Source: JACQFZ01 sp045810625 (GTDB taxonomy: Bacteria; Pseudomonadota; Gammaproteobacteria; Acidiferrobacterales; Sulfurifustaceae). From it: a DNA stretch of 64,000 nt. The notes under the pieces are model-generated. The model saw only the letters and a program-made list of their open reading frames with translations. It searched no databases and was not told where the DNA came from. The stretch is from assembly GCA_045810625.1 (NCBI GenBank), contig JBJMVQ010000030.1, positions 1 through 64,000 on the forward strand, written 5' to 3'. The translations under genes were made by a program, and so were the position numbers. This document shows positions 10,935 to 20,421 of this stretch, piece by piece. How positions within the stretch are numbered: the first letter of the stretch is position 1; every line of letters starts with the position of its first letter.

Positions 10935-11190
10935 TCAGTTTGGCGCGCTCTTCATTGTAGGTGCAGCTAGAGGAAAGGTAACAGTGTCTGAATAGCCGCC
11001 AGTCTTCGCTGGATGTAGACGATGGTGGCACCACCGACACTGAGGGTAGTGCTTATGTTCGGTGAGCGTGCCGGTCGTCACCCGCTGGTAGCCGCCGCGG
11101 ATGTAGATGGTGGTGCTGGTCGGGGTCACTCGGCCAAACCCGTCGTCATGTTGCCGTTGGCGTCGTAGTCGTAGTTACCGGTGCCGCTCG
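10935..11190 (-). pseudogene. decayed Rhs/YD-repeat protein fragment
   Basis: Read on the minus strand, about 11180-11128 encodes GTGNYDYDANGNMTTG, a typical YD repeat, and then hits a stop. In a second frame, about 11129-11040 encodes STTIYIRGGYQRVTTGTLTE followed by HKHY, typical of the sequence just before an Rhs core. A third frame continues SVGGATIVYI. Frameshifts, an in-frame stop and a deletion between the first two parts show it is not functional. Rhs/YD proteins are large secreted toxins or surface proteins; no core or toxin tip remains. The rest of 10925-11384 has no other recognisable gene. Confidence 0.75.
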
Positions 11191-11384
11191 TGGATGGAGA
11201 TCTCCAAGTTCGTATTCTTGTTTCATTTCTTGCGAGGCCCGCACGGGCGCGCGAAAATCCTCGCCACTAGTGTGCCAATAATCGCTATGCTTGATGATGA
11301 GTGTCAAGCGCAGATTACGCATGGAGCGAACGCGATGGACTACTTCTAGCCTAAGGTTACTGAACGAAGCACGGAGCTCTTACC

Positions 11385-11924
11385 GTGGCGAGCGACAAAC
11401 ACGACAAACATTGGGTTGCCTTGTTTCGCGAACATGTCGGCAAGGTGCGACCGGTCGAACAGGATCGCGTGATGCCGCACCGCACGAAGCGCAAGCCGGT
11501 GCCCGAGCAGTCGCTGCGCGACGCGCAAGCCGTGATGGAAAGCCTGCTTTCCGACGACTACGAACCGGCCGACGTCGAAACCGGCGAAGAGTTGATCCAT
11601 TTTCGCCCGGGTTTGCAGCACAGCGTGATTCGCAAGCTGCGCCGCGGGCAGTACGCAATCGAAGCGCAGCTCGACCTGCACGGCTGCACGGTTCCGCAAG
11701 CTCGTCTGCGATTGGATCGCTTTATCAAAGAAGCGCGCGCGAGCGGCAAGCGCTGCGTGCGCGTGATTCACGGGAAGGGCCGAAGCTCCGAGGGCAAGCT
11801 GCCCGTGCTCAAAGGAAAAGTGAACATGTGGTTACGCCAAAAGGACGACGTAATGGCGTTCTGTACCGCCATCCCGCGCGATGGCGGTGCCGGCGCGGTT
11901 TACGTGTTGTTGAAGCGCGGCTAG
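11385..11924 (+). CDS. Smr-domain protein (SmrA/YdaL type)
   Basis: The 179-residue protein has a charged N-terminal half and a C-terminal Smr domain (about residues 95-179) with the hallmark LDLHG and the loop VRVIHGKGRSS. Smr domains are small nucleases or nucleic-acid-binding modules related to the MutS2 C-terminus. Free-standing Smr proteins in gammaproteobacteria have nuclease activity in vitro or act in ribosome-linked RNA cleavage (SmrB), so the exact role here is open. The start is GTG, with GGAG 9 bases before it. Its last ~30 bases recur twice in the tandem array that follows. Confidence 0.88.
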   Translation: MASDKHDKHWVALFREHVGKVRPVEQDRVMPHRTKRKPVPEQSLRDAQAVMESLLSDDYEPADVETGEELIHFRPGLQHSVIRKLRRGQYAIEAQLDLHGCTVPQARLRLDRFIKEARASGKRCVRVIHGKGRSSEGKLPVLKGKVNMWLRQKDDVMAFCTAIPRDGGAGAVYVLLKRG

Positions 11925-11952
11925 TTAAGACAACTTCGCACCCTCACCCCTA

Positions 11953-11975
11953 CCCTCTCCCTAGAAGGGAGAGGG
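11953..11975. terminator. inverted repeat, possible bidirectional terminator, copy 1
   Basis: CCCTCTCCCT-AGA-AGGGAGAGGG is a perfect 10-bp stem between convergent genes, within the wider CCCTCACCCC...GGGGTGG context of a common proteobacterial intergenic repeat. There is no strong T run on either strand, so termination is inferred from position and structure only. Confidence 0.5.
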
Positions 11976-12134
11976 GGTGGAAAAGGTCACGGCAGTTGCG
12001 CAATCTTCCGCGCCTCGCCAGTAAGCTCCGGAAATCTGCATGATGACGCCACGATGGCGGGCGAGTGCGGTGTGTTGTTGAAGCGCGGCTGATTGAACAT
12101 CATCGACGACTTGTGCCGATGACCCTCGCCCCTG

Positions 12135-12157
12135 CCCTCTCCCTGGAAGGGAGAGGG
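12135..12157. repeat. inverted repeat, copy 2
   Basis: CCCTCTCCCT-GGA-AGGGAGAGGG is the same 10-bp stem with a one-base change in the loop, in the second tandem unit. A third, imperfect copy (CCCTCCCTAGGAGGGAGAGGG) lies at about 12323-12344. Confidence 0.75.
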
Positions 12158-12361
12158 GTGGAAAAGCTAAGACAGTTGCGGCAATTGCCAATTTTGAGCG
12201 CTTCGCCCGTAAGCTGCAGAAATGTGCATGCCGGCCGCACCATGGCACGCTGGCGCGGTGTACGTTTTGTTGAAGCGCGGCTAATTGAACATCACGGAAA
12301 ATACTTCGCACCCTCACCCCTACCCCTCCCTAGGAGGGAGAGGGATGGAAGACTGCGGCGC

Positions 12362-13771
12362 TCAGGGCATTTGCGCTATTTTGCGCGCTTCGCCCGTCAG
12401 CTCCAGAATGTGCAGGCCGGTACCGGCGCGATCGACGATGTAGATGTAACCCCGCTCGTCCACTTCGACGTTGTTCGTTTGGATCACCGCCTTACATCCG
12501 CTCGCGCCGCAGCGCTTCGCCGTACGCTCCGTCGTCGCTGGAATGTAGTACGCGACCTCCTTCGGATGATACGGATCGCGCACGTCGACCGCGCGCACGC
12601 CGGCGTTGAAGTGCGCGAAGAACATCAGCCGACGATGGTAAACCGGCGCGAAACTTTCGTTCGACGAGTGCGTGCCGAAGCGTCCGCCGCGGCTGCAAAA
12701 ATGGCCGCTGGCTTCCGGCACCGTCCAGTTCGCCACGGTGAAAGGTTTCGACTCCACGGTGACGTCTGCGATCCAGACCATCTGACGCCCTTCCTGGCAG
12801 CCGTCGGTCAGCGACTCGTTCGTGATGACGACAAAATCGCGAACGTTGTCCTGGTCGTGGCTGAATTCCGGAATCTTCACCTGCAGCAACGGAAAGGTGG
12901 TGTGCGCGCCGAGATTCGGCGGTAATTCGAGCCGGCCGATTTCGGGCGAGCGCAGATTCTCCGGCGTCGGCACCGCAGCGCCCTTGAGCAGCGTTTCGCG
13001 ATCGACAATCTGCAAAATGCCGCCGCGGCCGGCGCCGTAGCCGAAGTAAACGCGGTTTCCTTTCGGGCCGAGCGAGATCGGGCCGTGCAGCTCCGTTGGC
13101 ACCTCGCCGGTCGCGCCCGGCTGCTGGCCGACGAGGCCGAAGTCGCGAATAAAAACTGGGTGCGCGGGGTCCGAGAGGTCGTAGATCTTGGTCATGCGCC
13201 GCACGCGCCACGCCGGATCGCCGGAAACGAGATAAGCGATCCCTGTGTCGCACTCCCACCAGTTTTTATGCGTCCCGTGCAATCCGTTCACCACGGTGCT
13301 CACGCGGCTGGGCCTCGCCGGATCCGTCACGTCCCACACTTCATGCGCGCTGTTGCCGAACGTCCGCAGCAGGTAGACCTTCTGCTTGTCGGCGCGCGGC
13401 AACGTCGCGCCGTCACATACGCGCACCATTTGCGCACCGCCACCCTCGGCCGCGCCCGCTTCGCCGGGAATGTGAGACAGAAGTTTCGGCTGTTTGGGAT
13501 CGGTAACGTCGAGAATCGATGTGCCGCTGTCCTCGTCTGCGCGGGTGAGATCGTTGCGCTCGCGTCCGCCGTGGTGTCCGATGTACGCGATCCAGCGTGT
13601 GCCCTGCCGCTGGATGACCGGCTGATACGCACTTCGGCCCTGCAAATCGTGATAGCCCACGAGTTGCATGTCGTGGCGCTCGGCGTTTGCGGGCGATTCC
13701 GCGGCCGCTCGGCTCGCCATCAGAACGAGCGCCGTGCAAGCGAGGCCGCGCAGATAAGCAGCGCTCTTCAT
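12362..13771 (-). CDS. secreted LVIVD-repeat (beta-propeller-like) protein
   Basis: The 469-residue protein starts with a signal peptide (MKSAAYLRGLACTALVLMAS, cleavage near AAAES). It then has repeated units of the LVIVD type, e.g. SGTSILDVTDPKQPKLLSHI, HEVWDVTDPARPSRVSTVVN, KIYDLSDPAHPVFIRDFGLV and RAVDVRDPYHPKEVAYYIPA. Such repeats fold as beta-propellers and occur in exported proteins of unknown function. Two Cys pairs near the C-terminus (CGASGC) may form disulphides in the periplasm. It is convergent with the Smr gene and its 3' end takes part in the tandem duplication. No enzyme activity can be inferred. Confidence 0.8.
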   Translation of the reverse strand: MKSAAYLRGLACTALVLMASRAAAESPANAERHDMQLVGYHDLQGRSAYQPVIQRQGTRWIAYIGHHGGRERNDLTRADEDSGTSILDVTDPKQPKLLSHIPGEAGAAEGGGAQMVRVCDGATLPRADKQKVYLLRTFGNSAHEVWDVTDPARPSRVSTVVNGLHGTHKNWWECDTGIAYLVSGDPAWRVRRMTKIYDLSDPAHPVFIRDFGLVGQQPGATGEVPTELHGPISLGPKGNRVYFGYGAGRGGILQIVDRETLLKGAAVPTPENLRSPEIGRLELPPNLGAHTTFPLLQVKIPEFSHDQDNVRDFVVITNESLTDGCQEGRQMVWIADVTVESKPFTVANWTVPEASGHFCSRGGRFGTHSSNESFAPVYHRRLMFFAHFNAGVRAVDVRDPYHPKEVAYYIPATTERTAKRCGASGCKAVIQTNNVEVDERGYIYIVDRAGTGLHILELTGEARKIAQMP

Positions 13772-13828
13772 ATCTTTGGCGTTAGTGTTGTTTCGGCAAC
13801 GACCGCGGAAATAACGGGGCTCGCGGAG

Positions 13829-14038
13829 CTAATCCTCCAACGTGAAACCCGCCTTGATCGTCACCTGCCAGTGCGCGACCTTGCCGTTTTCGACGTCGCC
13901 GCGCGTATCGATGATTTCGAACCAGCGAATATTCCGCACGGTGGCCGACGCCTTGGCGATGGCGCGGCTGACCGCGTCTTCGATGCCCGTCTGGGAACTG
14001 CCAGTCAGCTCGAGATGCTTGTAGACATGGTTGCTCAC
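13829..14038 (-). CDS. dodecin (flavin-binding storage protein)
   Basis: The 69-residue protein starts at GTG (14038), with AAGGAG 7 bases upstream, and reads [20 protein letters not shown], then [20 protein letters not shown], then a beta-strand with [14 protein letters not shown]. This is the dodecin family: dodecameric proteins that store or buffer FMN, FAD or riboflavin. The Trp in IRWFE is the residue that sandwiches the flavin. It stands alone between the LVIVD gene and ispF; no riboswitch was seen. Confidence 0.92.
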   Translation of the reverse strand: MSNHVYKHLELTGSSQTGIEDAVSRAIAKASATVRNIRWFEIIDTRGDVENGKVAHWQVTIKAGFTLED

Positions 14039-14222
14039 GCGCTCTCTCCTTGAGTTTGGGCTTGGAAGACCGGAGTCTAAAACAAACGGAGAACCGGCGA
14101 GGAAAGGTGAAACCCCGATAACAACCGAGGGTCACGTCCTGGCAGCGGTTAGTTAATGTCTGATCAATTCCATTCGTCGTGAGTACCTTTAGCTTAATCG
14201 TCCTTCCGCCAACAACGCCGTT

Positions 14223-14252
14223 CATGGTTCGACAAGCTCACCACGAACGGTG
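14223..14252. repeat. dispersed repeat (TTCGACAAGCTCACCACGAA type)
   Basis: ATGGTTCGACAAGCTCACCA.. followed by CGAACGGTGG is a sequence type scattered through many proteobacterial genomes. Its core TCGACAAGCTC is the reverse complement of the GAGCTTGTCGA core found twice inside rarA (5625-5670). The rest of the gap 14039-14273 shows no gene. Confidence 0.6.
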
Positions 14253-14273
14253 GAAGAATTAGTCAGACCTTCC

Positions 14274-14750
14274 CTAAATCGTTTCGATCAACACGGCCGC
14301 TTGTGCGGCGATCCCTTCGCCTCGACCCGTGAAACCGAGCCGCTCCGTGGTCGTCGCCTTGATGTTCACCTGCTCCACGGCAACACCGAGGTCCGAAGCA
14401 ATATTCGCTTTCATGGCGGACACGTGCGGAGCGACGCGCGGCGCTTGCGCAATCACCGTCGCATCGACGTTGACGACTTGCCAGCGCTTCGCCGCGAGTA
14501 ACGCACGGACGCGCTGCAAGAACATGCGGCTGTTGCTGTCTTTGTAGCGCGCGTCCGAGTCGGGGAAATGCATGCCGATGTCGCCGAGACCGGCGGCACC
14601 GAGGCAAGCGTCGCAGATCGCGTGAATCAACACGTCGGCGTCCGAATGTCCGAGCAGACCTTTCTCGTGGGGAATTCGTACGCCGCCGAGAATCAACGGG
14701 CGCCCATCGACGAATGCATGCACATCGAAACCTTGACCGATGCGTATCAT
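14274..14750 (-). CDS. ispF: 2-C-methyl-D-erythritol 2,4-cyclodiphosphate synthase
   Basis: IspF is the fifth enzyme of the MEP isoprenoid pathway. The 158-residue protein has the metal site D8-X-H10 in [10 protein letters not shown] and H42 in [19 protein letters not shown]. The conserved [20 protein letters not shown] loop and the C-terminal [19 protein letters not shown] are present. Its ATG overlaps the ispD stop by four bases, so the two are translationally coupled. Normal length for the family. Confidence 0.97.
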   Translation of the reverse strand: MIRIGQGFDVHAFVDGRPLILGGVRIPHEKGLLGHSDADVLIHAICDACLGAAGLGDIGMHFPDSDARYKDSNSRMFLQRVRALLAAKRWQVVNVDATVIAQAPRVAPHVSAMKANIASDLGVAVEQVNIKATTTERLGFTGRGEGIAAQAAVLIETI

Positions 14751-15463
14751 GATTGCTCCGCCGCCTGTTGTGTCAGAAATAACTCCGCCGCGGCAAGATC
14801 GGCCGGGCGCGTGATCTTGATATTGTCGGAAGCGCCTTCGACGACACGCGGCCTCCCTCCTCTGCGTTCGATCGCGGCGCTCTCGTCCGTCATCTCAACG
14901 CCGTCTGTTTCTGCGGACGCCAGCGCATCGCGCAGCTGCTTCAATCGAAACATTTGTGGCGTGAGCGCCCGCCACAAACCCGCTCGCGCCACGGTTTCCA
15001 GCACCGCGCCCGAGGCGTCGGCGCGCTTCACCGTATCCGTGACCGGCGCAGCCAGCAGCGCTCCGTGGGAAGATGCGTTGCACGCGGCGACGAGTTTGTC
15101 GAGATCGGTATGGCGCACGCAAGGACGCACCGCATCGTGCACCATCACCCAATCGTCCGCGCGCGCATGATCGGCCAATGCGACCAATCCGTTCAACACC
15201 GTTTTCGCTCGGACGGCGCCGCCGATGAACGTGCCGGCGAGTTTGCCGAGTGTCTCTGTCGGCAGCTGCGGCCAATATGCATCTTCCGGCGCGACGCCAA
15301 CGAGCACACCGCGCACGGGCGCATAACTGCACAATCGTTGCAGCGTGTGGAGGATCACGGGACGACCGAGCAGCGGGAGATATTGCTTGGGCACGGCGGC
15401 TTGCATTCGCGCGCCGACGCCGGCGGCGGGAACGATCACCCAGATATCAGGCGGCGAAGCCAA
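14747..15463 (-). CDS. ispD: 2-C-methyl-D-erythritol 4-phosphate cytidylyltransferase
   Basis: IspD transfers CMP to methylerythritol phosphate in the MEP pathway. The 238-residue protein has the nucleotide-binding [20 protein letters not shown], the [11 protein letters not shown] metal/substrate site and the C-terminal [20 protein letters not shown]. The start at 15463 is a TTG with GAGGAA about 10 bases upstream; no ATG or GTG lies between it and the first conserved strand. It is coupled to ispF. carD lies 135 bases further upstream; the intergenic part has no recognised signal. Confidence 0.95.
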   Translation of the reverse strand: MASPPDIWVIVPAAGVGARMQAAVPKQYLPLLGRPVILHTLQRLCSYAPVRGVLVGVAPEDAYWPQLPTETLGKLAGTFIGGAVRAKTVLNGLVALADHARADDWVMVHDAVRPCVRHTDLDKLVAACNASSHGALLAAPVTDTVKRADASGAVLETVARAGLWRALTPQMFRLKQLRDALASAETDGVEMTDESAAIERRGGRPRVVEGASDNIKITRPADLAAAELFLTQQAAEQS

Positions 15464-15598
15464 GACGAGAGATTCCTCTTAACCGACGGGCAGACCGCGC
15501 AGCCAAAGCCGCGCGGTGCAACATTAGCAGAAGAAGAAATGCGACGCCGCAGCCGAGGCGTGCGAGAACAGGCAAAGAAGCGAACGGTAAACCGAAAC

Positions 15599-16105
15599 TT
15601 AAAGCTGCACGCCGACGCAGGAGCGGATGCGGTCGATCGCAACCTCGGTCGCGATGCCTTCTACCGCCGCCACTTCGCGCGCGAGGTAGCCGCTCGCCTG
15701 CTCGAGCAACATCGACTCTTCGAACGACAGACCCGACTGTTTCTTCCAGCGCATCAGGTCGCGCACGACTTCGCCGAGCTCCAAACAGGAACCGGAATTG
15801 ATCTTCCGTTCGATTTCTTTACAGCGTTCGGTCCAATTGCCGCCGGTCACACGACGCCGGCTTTTTGCGGAAAGTACTTTGAAGAGCTCTTTGAGTTTGC
15901 GATTGGTAAGAAGCGGACGAATACCGCACTTCTCGACGTTGGCTTCAGGAACCCTGACCGTCATGCGGGTTTCGGGAATGTGGATCACGAGACAGGCGGT
16001 GAATTCCCCACCAACATAAAGGTCTTCGATCTTTTGGATAACGCCGACACCGGCGGAAGGATAAAAAATAGTATCGCCAGGTTTGAAGCGGGGACGCTTT
16101 GCCAT
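15599..16105 (-). CDS. carD: CarD-family RNA-polymerase-binding regulator
   Basis: The 168-residue protein has an N-terminal RNA-polymerase interaction domain, FKPGDTIFYPSAGVGVIQKI, followed by an all-helical C-terminal domain (about 75-160) with a conserved Trp (LMRWKKQSG) as in CarD/CdnL proteins. These stabilise open promoter complexes by binding the beta subunit. The N-terminal domain is homologous to the RNA-polymerase-binding domain of Mfd, whose gene is the divergent neighbour. A -35/-10 pair with 17-base spacing lies upstream (16181-16209). Which promoters it controls is unknown. Confidence 0.9.
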   Translation of the reverse strand: MAKRPRFKPGDTIFYPSAGVGVIQKIEDLYVGGEFTACLVIHIPETRMTVRVPEANVEKCGIRPLLTNRKLKELFKVLSAKSRRRVTGGNWTERCKEIERKINSGSCLELGEVVRDLMRWKKQSGLSFEESMLLEQASGYLAREVAAVEGIATEVAIDRIRSCVGVQL

Positions 16106-16180
16106 TCAGCCTCCTACCTATTCTTCCTTATTGCCGCACCCTCGGACGACTTATTCGATTTTATTGTTAATATTGTTGAA

Positions 16181-16209
16181 ATTATGCCCCTAAGTCCCCA
16201 CTTTGACAA
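16181..16209 (-). promoter_or_regulatory. putative sigma70 promoter of carD
   Basis: On the minus strand TTGTCA (16209-16204) and CATAAT (16186-16181) are separated by exactly 17 bases, each one base off consensus. The -10 lies about 75 bases before the carD ATG in an A/T-rich stretch that contrasts with the GC-rich surroundings. The call rests on sequence match and position only. Confidence 0.6.
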
Positions 16210-16280
16210 GCGTTTGGATGCTACCCCGCCTTTCTGCGGGTATAGGGTAGAATCGCCGCCTTTGAGTTGCGCTCCGATTC

Positions 16281-19200
16281 ATGAACTTTTCGCCTGCCGC
16301 AGCCGAGAAAATCGCTTCTCCCTCGCCGCTTAACCCGGTTTTACCCGGTCGGGCTGGAACGGCCCTGCGCTGGACCCGCCTGCTCGGCAGCTCGCGTGGT
16401 CTGGCGATCGCGAGCGCCGCGATACGGCATGACGGCCCGCTACTCGTCATCACCCGCCGGGTCGAGACGGTCGATCAGCTCGGCGATGAAATCCGCTTCT
16501 ATGCTCCAACGATGCAAGACTCGGTCCATGTTTTCCCGGACATCGAGTGCCTCCCTTATGACGTCTTTTCGCCGCATCAGGGCCTGACCGCCCAGCGCCT
16601 GGAAACGTTATACAAGCTGCCCAATCTCCGCCGCGGCATCGTCCTCACCGCGTTATCGACGGCGATGTATCGCCTGCCGCCGCGGGACTACGTCGCGGCG
16701 CATAGTTTTGTGCTGGAGGTCGGCGACCGGCTGGAGATCGAGCGGCTGCGCACGCAGCTCGTTCAGGGCGGCTACCGTGCGACATCACAGGTGATGGAGC
16801 CGGGCGAATACGCGGTGCGCGGCGGGCTCATCGATCTGTTTCCCGCCGGCGCGCACCGGCCCTACCGCATCGAGCTGTTCGACGAAGTGGTCGAATCGAT
16901 CCGCGAATTCGACCCGGAGACGCAGCGCTCCGCGCAGACGTTGCGCCGCGCTCAGCTGCTGCCGGCGCGCGAATATCCTCTGACCGACGAGGCGATACAG
17001 CGATTCCGTCAGACGTTTCGTGCACGCTTCGAGGGCGATCCGCAGAAGGTGCCGCTGTATCGCGACGTCAGCAAAGGACTCGCGCCCGCCGGCATCGAGT
17101 TCTATCTACCGCTCTTCTTCGAAACCACCGGAACGCTGTTCGACTACGTTCCCGAAAATGCGCTTTGCGTGCTCGAAGAAGGCATCGGGCAAACCGCGCG
17201 CGATTTTCTGCGCGATGTTCACACCCGTTACGAGCAACTGCGCTACGACATCGAGCGGCCGCTACTCGCACCCAGCGAGCTGTTCCTCGATGCACCCGCG
17301 TTCACGTCCGCGATCGAACAACGGCCGCGCGTCGAGTTGCTGGATTTGTCTCCCGAGCGGGAGGACGCCGACACTACCGCAACGCTCGTCGACTACGCGA
17401 CGCCGGCTCCGGCCAGCCTCCCGGTCGATTACCATTCCGAGGTACCGCACCGCGCGCTTTTCGAATTTCTCACGACCTACCCCGGCCGCACCTTGCTCGT
17501 CGCGGAAACGGTCGGTCGCCGCGAATCGCTGCGCGCGTTACTCGAGGAACACGGTAACAAGCCGGTCGAGGTCGGCGATTGGTCCGAGTTTCTATCGGGC
17601 ACGGCCCGACTCGGTCTCGCCACCGCGAGTCTGGATCGCGGGCTCGAGCTGCGCACTCCTGCCGTCGCCGTCATCAGCGAATCGCAGCTCTACGGCGAAC
17701 GCGCGGTACAGCGCCGCCGACGGAAAGCGGCCGAACGCGATCCGGCCGCCATTATCCGCAGCCTCGCGGAGCTGAAACTCGGCGATGCCGTCGCGCACGA
17801 GGAACATGGCGTCGGCCGTTACCGCGGACTGCAAACCATCGACGCCGGCGAAGGGCCGAACGAATTTCTGTGCCTCGAATATGCGGGCGGCGACAAGCTT
17901 TACATCCCGGTTCTGTCGCTGCATCTGATTACACGTTATACCGGCACTGATCCCGAGCACGCCCCGCTGCATAAGCTCGGCGGCGAGGAATGGGAAAAGG
18001 CAAAACGACGCGCGCAGCAGAAGGCATACGATGCGGCGGCGGAGCTCCTCGAAGTGCAGGCGCTGCGCATGGCGCGCACGGGGCGCGCGTTTCCGCCGGG
18101 AGGCACTCCCTATCAGACGTTTGCCGACGCCTTTCCATTCGAAGAAACGCCGGACCAGGCGCGCGCCATCGAGGAAGTTACGCAGGACATGCAGGCAGCG
18201 CGCCCGATGGATCGTCTCGTCTGCGGCGACGTCGGCTTCGGCAAGACCGAAGTCGCGATGCGCGCGGCTTTCTTCGCGGTGCACGGCGGCGCGCAAGCGG
18301 GCGTCCTCGTGCCGACAACGTTACTTGCGCAGCAGCACTATCAGAACTTCCACGATCGTTTTTCGGGAACCGGATACCGCGTCGAGCTGTTGTCCCGATT
18401 TCGCAGCAAGGCCGAGCAGACCGCCGTCTTGAAGGACCTCGCCGAAGGCAAGGTGCAAATCCTCATCGGAACGCACCGTCTACTGCAGGAAGACATCCGC
18501 TTCAAAGATCTCGGTCTCTTGATCATCGACGAAGAGCACCGCTTCGGTGTACGTCAGAAGGAACGGTTGAAGCGGCTGCGCGCGGAAGTCGACATCCTCA
18601 CGCTCACCGCCACACCGATACCGCGCACGCTCAACATGGCACTGGCGGGACTGCGCGACGTGACGATCATCAGCACCGCGCCCGAAGGCCGCCTCGCCAT
18701 CAAGACGCTCGTCGCCGAACGCAACCGCGATTTGATCCGTGAGGCCTGTTTGCGGGAGATCCGCCGCGGCGGGCAGGTGTACTACCTGCACAACGAAGTG
18801 CGTACGATCGAACGCGCAGCGCACGAGCTACGCGAGTGGCTGCCCGAGGCGGAGGTGCACGTTGCACACGGCCAGATGCCGGAGCGTGAGCTCGAGCACG
18901 TGATGCTCGATTTTTATCATCGCCGCTTCAACATCCTCGTGTGCTCCACCATCATCGAATCGGGTATCGACATCCCGACGGCAAACACCATCATCATCGA
19001 ACGCGCCGACAAGCTCGGTCTCGCGCAGCTGCATCAGTTGCGCGGCCGCGTCGGCCGCTCGCATCATCGCGCATACGCGTACCTGCTCATTCCGGGCCGT
19101 AACGCGATCAGCGCCGACGCCCGCAAGCGTCTGGAAGCGATCGAATCGCTCGAAGAGCTTGGCGCCGGATTCGCCCTCGCCTCAAACGACCTCGAAATCC

Positions 19201-19811
19201 GCGGAGCGGGCGATCTGCTCGGCGAGGCGCAAAGCGGCCAGATCGACGAGGTCGGGTTCGCGCTCTACTCGGAGCTGCTCGAACGCGCAGTGAAGTCGCT
19301 CAAAAGCGGTGAGCGTCTGCCGACCGAGCACGAGATACGTGGCACCGAAGTGAACCTGCACGCGCCGGCGCTCTTTCCCGATTTTTACGTCCCTGACGTG
19401 CATCTGCGGCTCGTGCTCTACAAACGCATCGCCAGCGCGCCGACCGAGGGGGCACTGCAGGAGCTACAAGAGGAAATTGCGGATCGCTTCGGTTCCCCAC
19501 CCGAGGCCACCCGGCTGCTGTTTCGTGCGGCGGCGCTCAAAATCCGCGGCGAGGCGTTGGGCGTACGCCGCATCGATGCCGGAGCCAAGGGGGCGCGCGT
19601 GGAGTTCATCAAGCAGCCGCCGATCGATCCGGGCAGCGTGCTGCGTCTGCTGCAATCGGCGCCGCGGCGTTATCGCCTGGACGGACCGAACCGGTTGCGG
19701 ATTCTCGGGGACTTTCCGGACGCGGACAGCCGGGTGAAAGCGGTGCGCGAGCTGCTCACCGCGCTCGGCACGGCCGCCGAACCGGCTGCCCGGACGGGAA
19801 GCGCGCGTTAG
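16281..19811 (+). CDS. mfd: transcription-repair coupling factor Mfd
   Basis: Mfd removes RNA polymerase stalled at DNA lesions and recruits UvrA. The 1176-residue protein has the UvrB-like module (residues ~20-350) and the RNA-polymerase interaction domain ([20 protein letters not shown], about 505-525). The SF2 translocase carries Walker [23 protein letters not shown] in [18 protein letters not shown], and motif [19 protein letters not shown]. The C-terminal autoinhibitory TRCF domain follows. Length is normal. Its stop overlaps the convergent def stop (TTAG at 19808-19811). Confidence 0.98.
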   Translation: MNFSPAAAEKIASPSPLNPVLPGRAGTALRWTRLLGSSRGLAIASAAIRHDGPLLVITRRVETVDQLGDEIRFYAPTMQDSVHVFPDIECLPYDVFSPHQGLTAQRLETLYKLPNLRRGIVLTALSTAMYRLPPRDYVAAHSFVLEVGDRLEIERLRTQLVQGGYRATSQVMEPGEYAVRGGLIDLFPAGAHRPYRIELFDEVVESIREFDPETQRSAQTLRRAQLLPAREYPLTDEAIQRFRQTFRARFEGDPQKVPLYRDVSKGLAPAGIEFYLPLFFETTGTLFDYVPENALCVLEEGIGQTARDFLRDVHTRYEQLRYDIERPLLAPSELFLDAPAFTSAIEQRPRVELLDLSPEREDADTTATLVDYATPAPASLPVDYHSEVPHRALFEFLTTYPGRTLLVAETVGRRESLRALLEEHGNKPVEVGDWSEFLSGTARLGLATASLDRGLELRTPAVAVISESQLYGERAVQRRRRKAAERDPAAIIRSLAELKLGDAVAHEEHGVGRYRGLQTIDAGEGPNEFLCLEYAGGDKLYIPVLSLHLITRYTGTDPEHAPLHKLGGEEWEKAKRRAQQKAYDAAAELLEVQALRMARTGRAFPPGGTPYQTFADAFPFEETPDQARAIEEVTQDMQAARPMDRLVCGDVGFGKTEVAMRAAFFAVHGGAQAGVLVPTTLLAQQHYQNFHDRFSGTGYRVELLSRFRSKAEQTAVLKDLAEGKVQILIGTHRLLQEDIRFKDLGLLIIDEEHRFGVRQKERLKRLRAEVDILTLTATPIPRTLNMALAGLRDVTIISTAPEGRLAIKTLVAERNRDLIREACLREIRRGGQVYYLHNEVRTIERAAHELREWLPEAEVHVAHGQMPERELEHVMLDFYHRRFNILVCSTIIESGIDIPTANTIIIERADKLGLAQLHQLRGRVGRSHHRAYAYLLIPGRNAISADARKRLEAIESLEELGAGFALASNDLEIRGAGDLLGEAQSGQIDEVGFALYSELLERAVKSLKSGERLPTEHEIRGTEVNLHAPALFPDFYVPDVHLRLVLYKRIASAPTEGALQELQEEIADRFGSPPEATRLLFRAAALKIRGEALGVRRIDAGAKGARVEFIKQPPIDPGSVLRLLQSAPRRYRLDGPNRLRILGDFPDADSRVKAVRELLTALGTAAEPAARTGSAR

Positions 19812-20365
19812 TCGGCGGCGGCGAGCTGACCCGATGCTCGCGCCCGGGCAAGATCGGGGAACAGCACGTCTTCGTAGCCCATCTTGCGCAGGTCCGTCAG
19901 GCGCATCGGGTACAGGATGCCGTCCAGGTGGTCGCACTCGTGTTGGACCACGCGGGCGTGAAAGTCGGTCACCGTGCGATCGATCGGATTTCCGCGCTGG
20001 TCGAAGCCCGTGTAACGCAGCGATCGGTGACGGTTCACCAGGCCACGCAACCCGGGGACGCTCAGGCAACCTTCCCAACCCTCTTCCATCTCGGCGCCAA
20101 CGGGCGTCAGCATAGGATTGATGAGGATCGTCATCGGCACCGGCTCGGCTTGCGGATACCGCGGGTTCGCCTGTACGCCGAAGATGACGACGCGCAGCGA
20201 TACGCCGATCTGCGGCGCCGCGAGACCCGCGCCGTTGTACGCCGCCATCGTGTCGAACATGTCCTCGATGAGGCGATCAAGCTCGGGTGTATTGAACGCC
20301 GTCACCGGATCGGCGCGCCGGTAGAGCACCGGATCGCCCATCTTCAATACCGTTCGTACCGCCAT
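19808..20365 (-). CDS. def: peptide deformylase
   Basis: Def removes the formyl group from nascent N-terminal methionine. The 185-residue protein carries the three metalloprotease motifs: [19 protein letters not shown] (metal Cys) and [11 protein letters not shown] (metal His and catalytic Glu). Motif 3 has Cys where many homologues have a small residue (HEXDH), which is compatible with function. It is not next to fmt, so it may be one of two or more deformylases in the genome. It is convergent with mfd, and the stops overlap. Confidence 0.95.
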   Translation of the reverse strand: MAVRTVLKMGDPVLYRRADPVTAFNTPELDRLIEDMFDTMAAYNGAGLAAPQIGVSLRVVIFGVQANPRYPQAEPVPMTILINPMLTPVGAEMEEGWEGCLSVPGLRGLVNRHRSLRYTGFDQRGNPIDRTVTDFHARVVQHECDHLDGILYPMRLTDLRKMGYEDVLFPDLARARASGQLAAAD

Positions 20366-20421
20366 CGCCTAATTCTCGAAATGAACCGGGAGTTACGGGA
20401 TACTATAGCCCAGTCGTCCCG

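Larger units (their letters stand above)
11890..12425. repeat. threefold tandem duplication of the joined 3' ends of two convergent genes
   Basis: Three units start near 11890, 12052 and 12245. Each contains, in order, the end of the Smr gene (TTGAAGCGCGGCT plus stop; anchors at 11911, 12079 and 12271), a CCCTCTCCCT hairpin, and the end of the LVIVD-repeat gene read backwards (CTTCGCCCGT.AGCT.CAG). Only the first unit belongs to the real Smr gene and only the third to the real LVIVD gene. The intervening copies are decayed and non-coding. Spacing is 168 and 192 bases. Units have diverged by substitutions and small indels, so the event is not recent. Confidence 0.85.

Noticed and set aside
11291..12043. 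A 250-residue plus-strand open frame over the Smr gene and the array
   Set aside because: It is out of frame with the clear Smr domain and has no family pattern.
16203..16253. sigma70 promoter for mfd (TTGACA with TATAGG or TAGAAT)
   Set aside because: The spacing from TTGACA to either -10-like hexamer is over 30 bases, too long; no better pair was seen on this strand.
14954..16333. A 459-residue plus-strand open frame
   Set aside because: It is antisense to ispD and carD, both clear genes; it is a shadow of high GC content.
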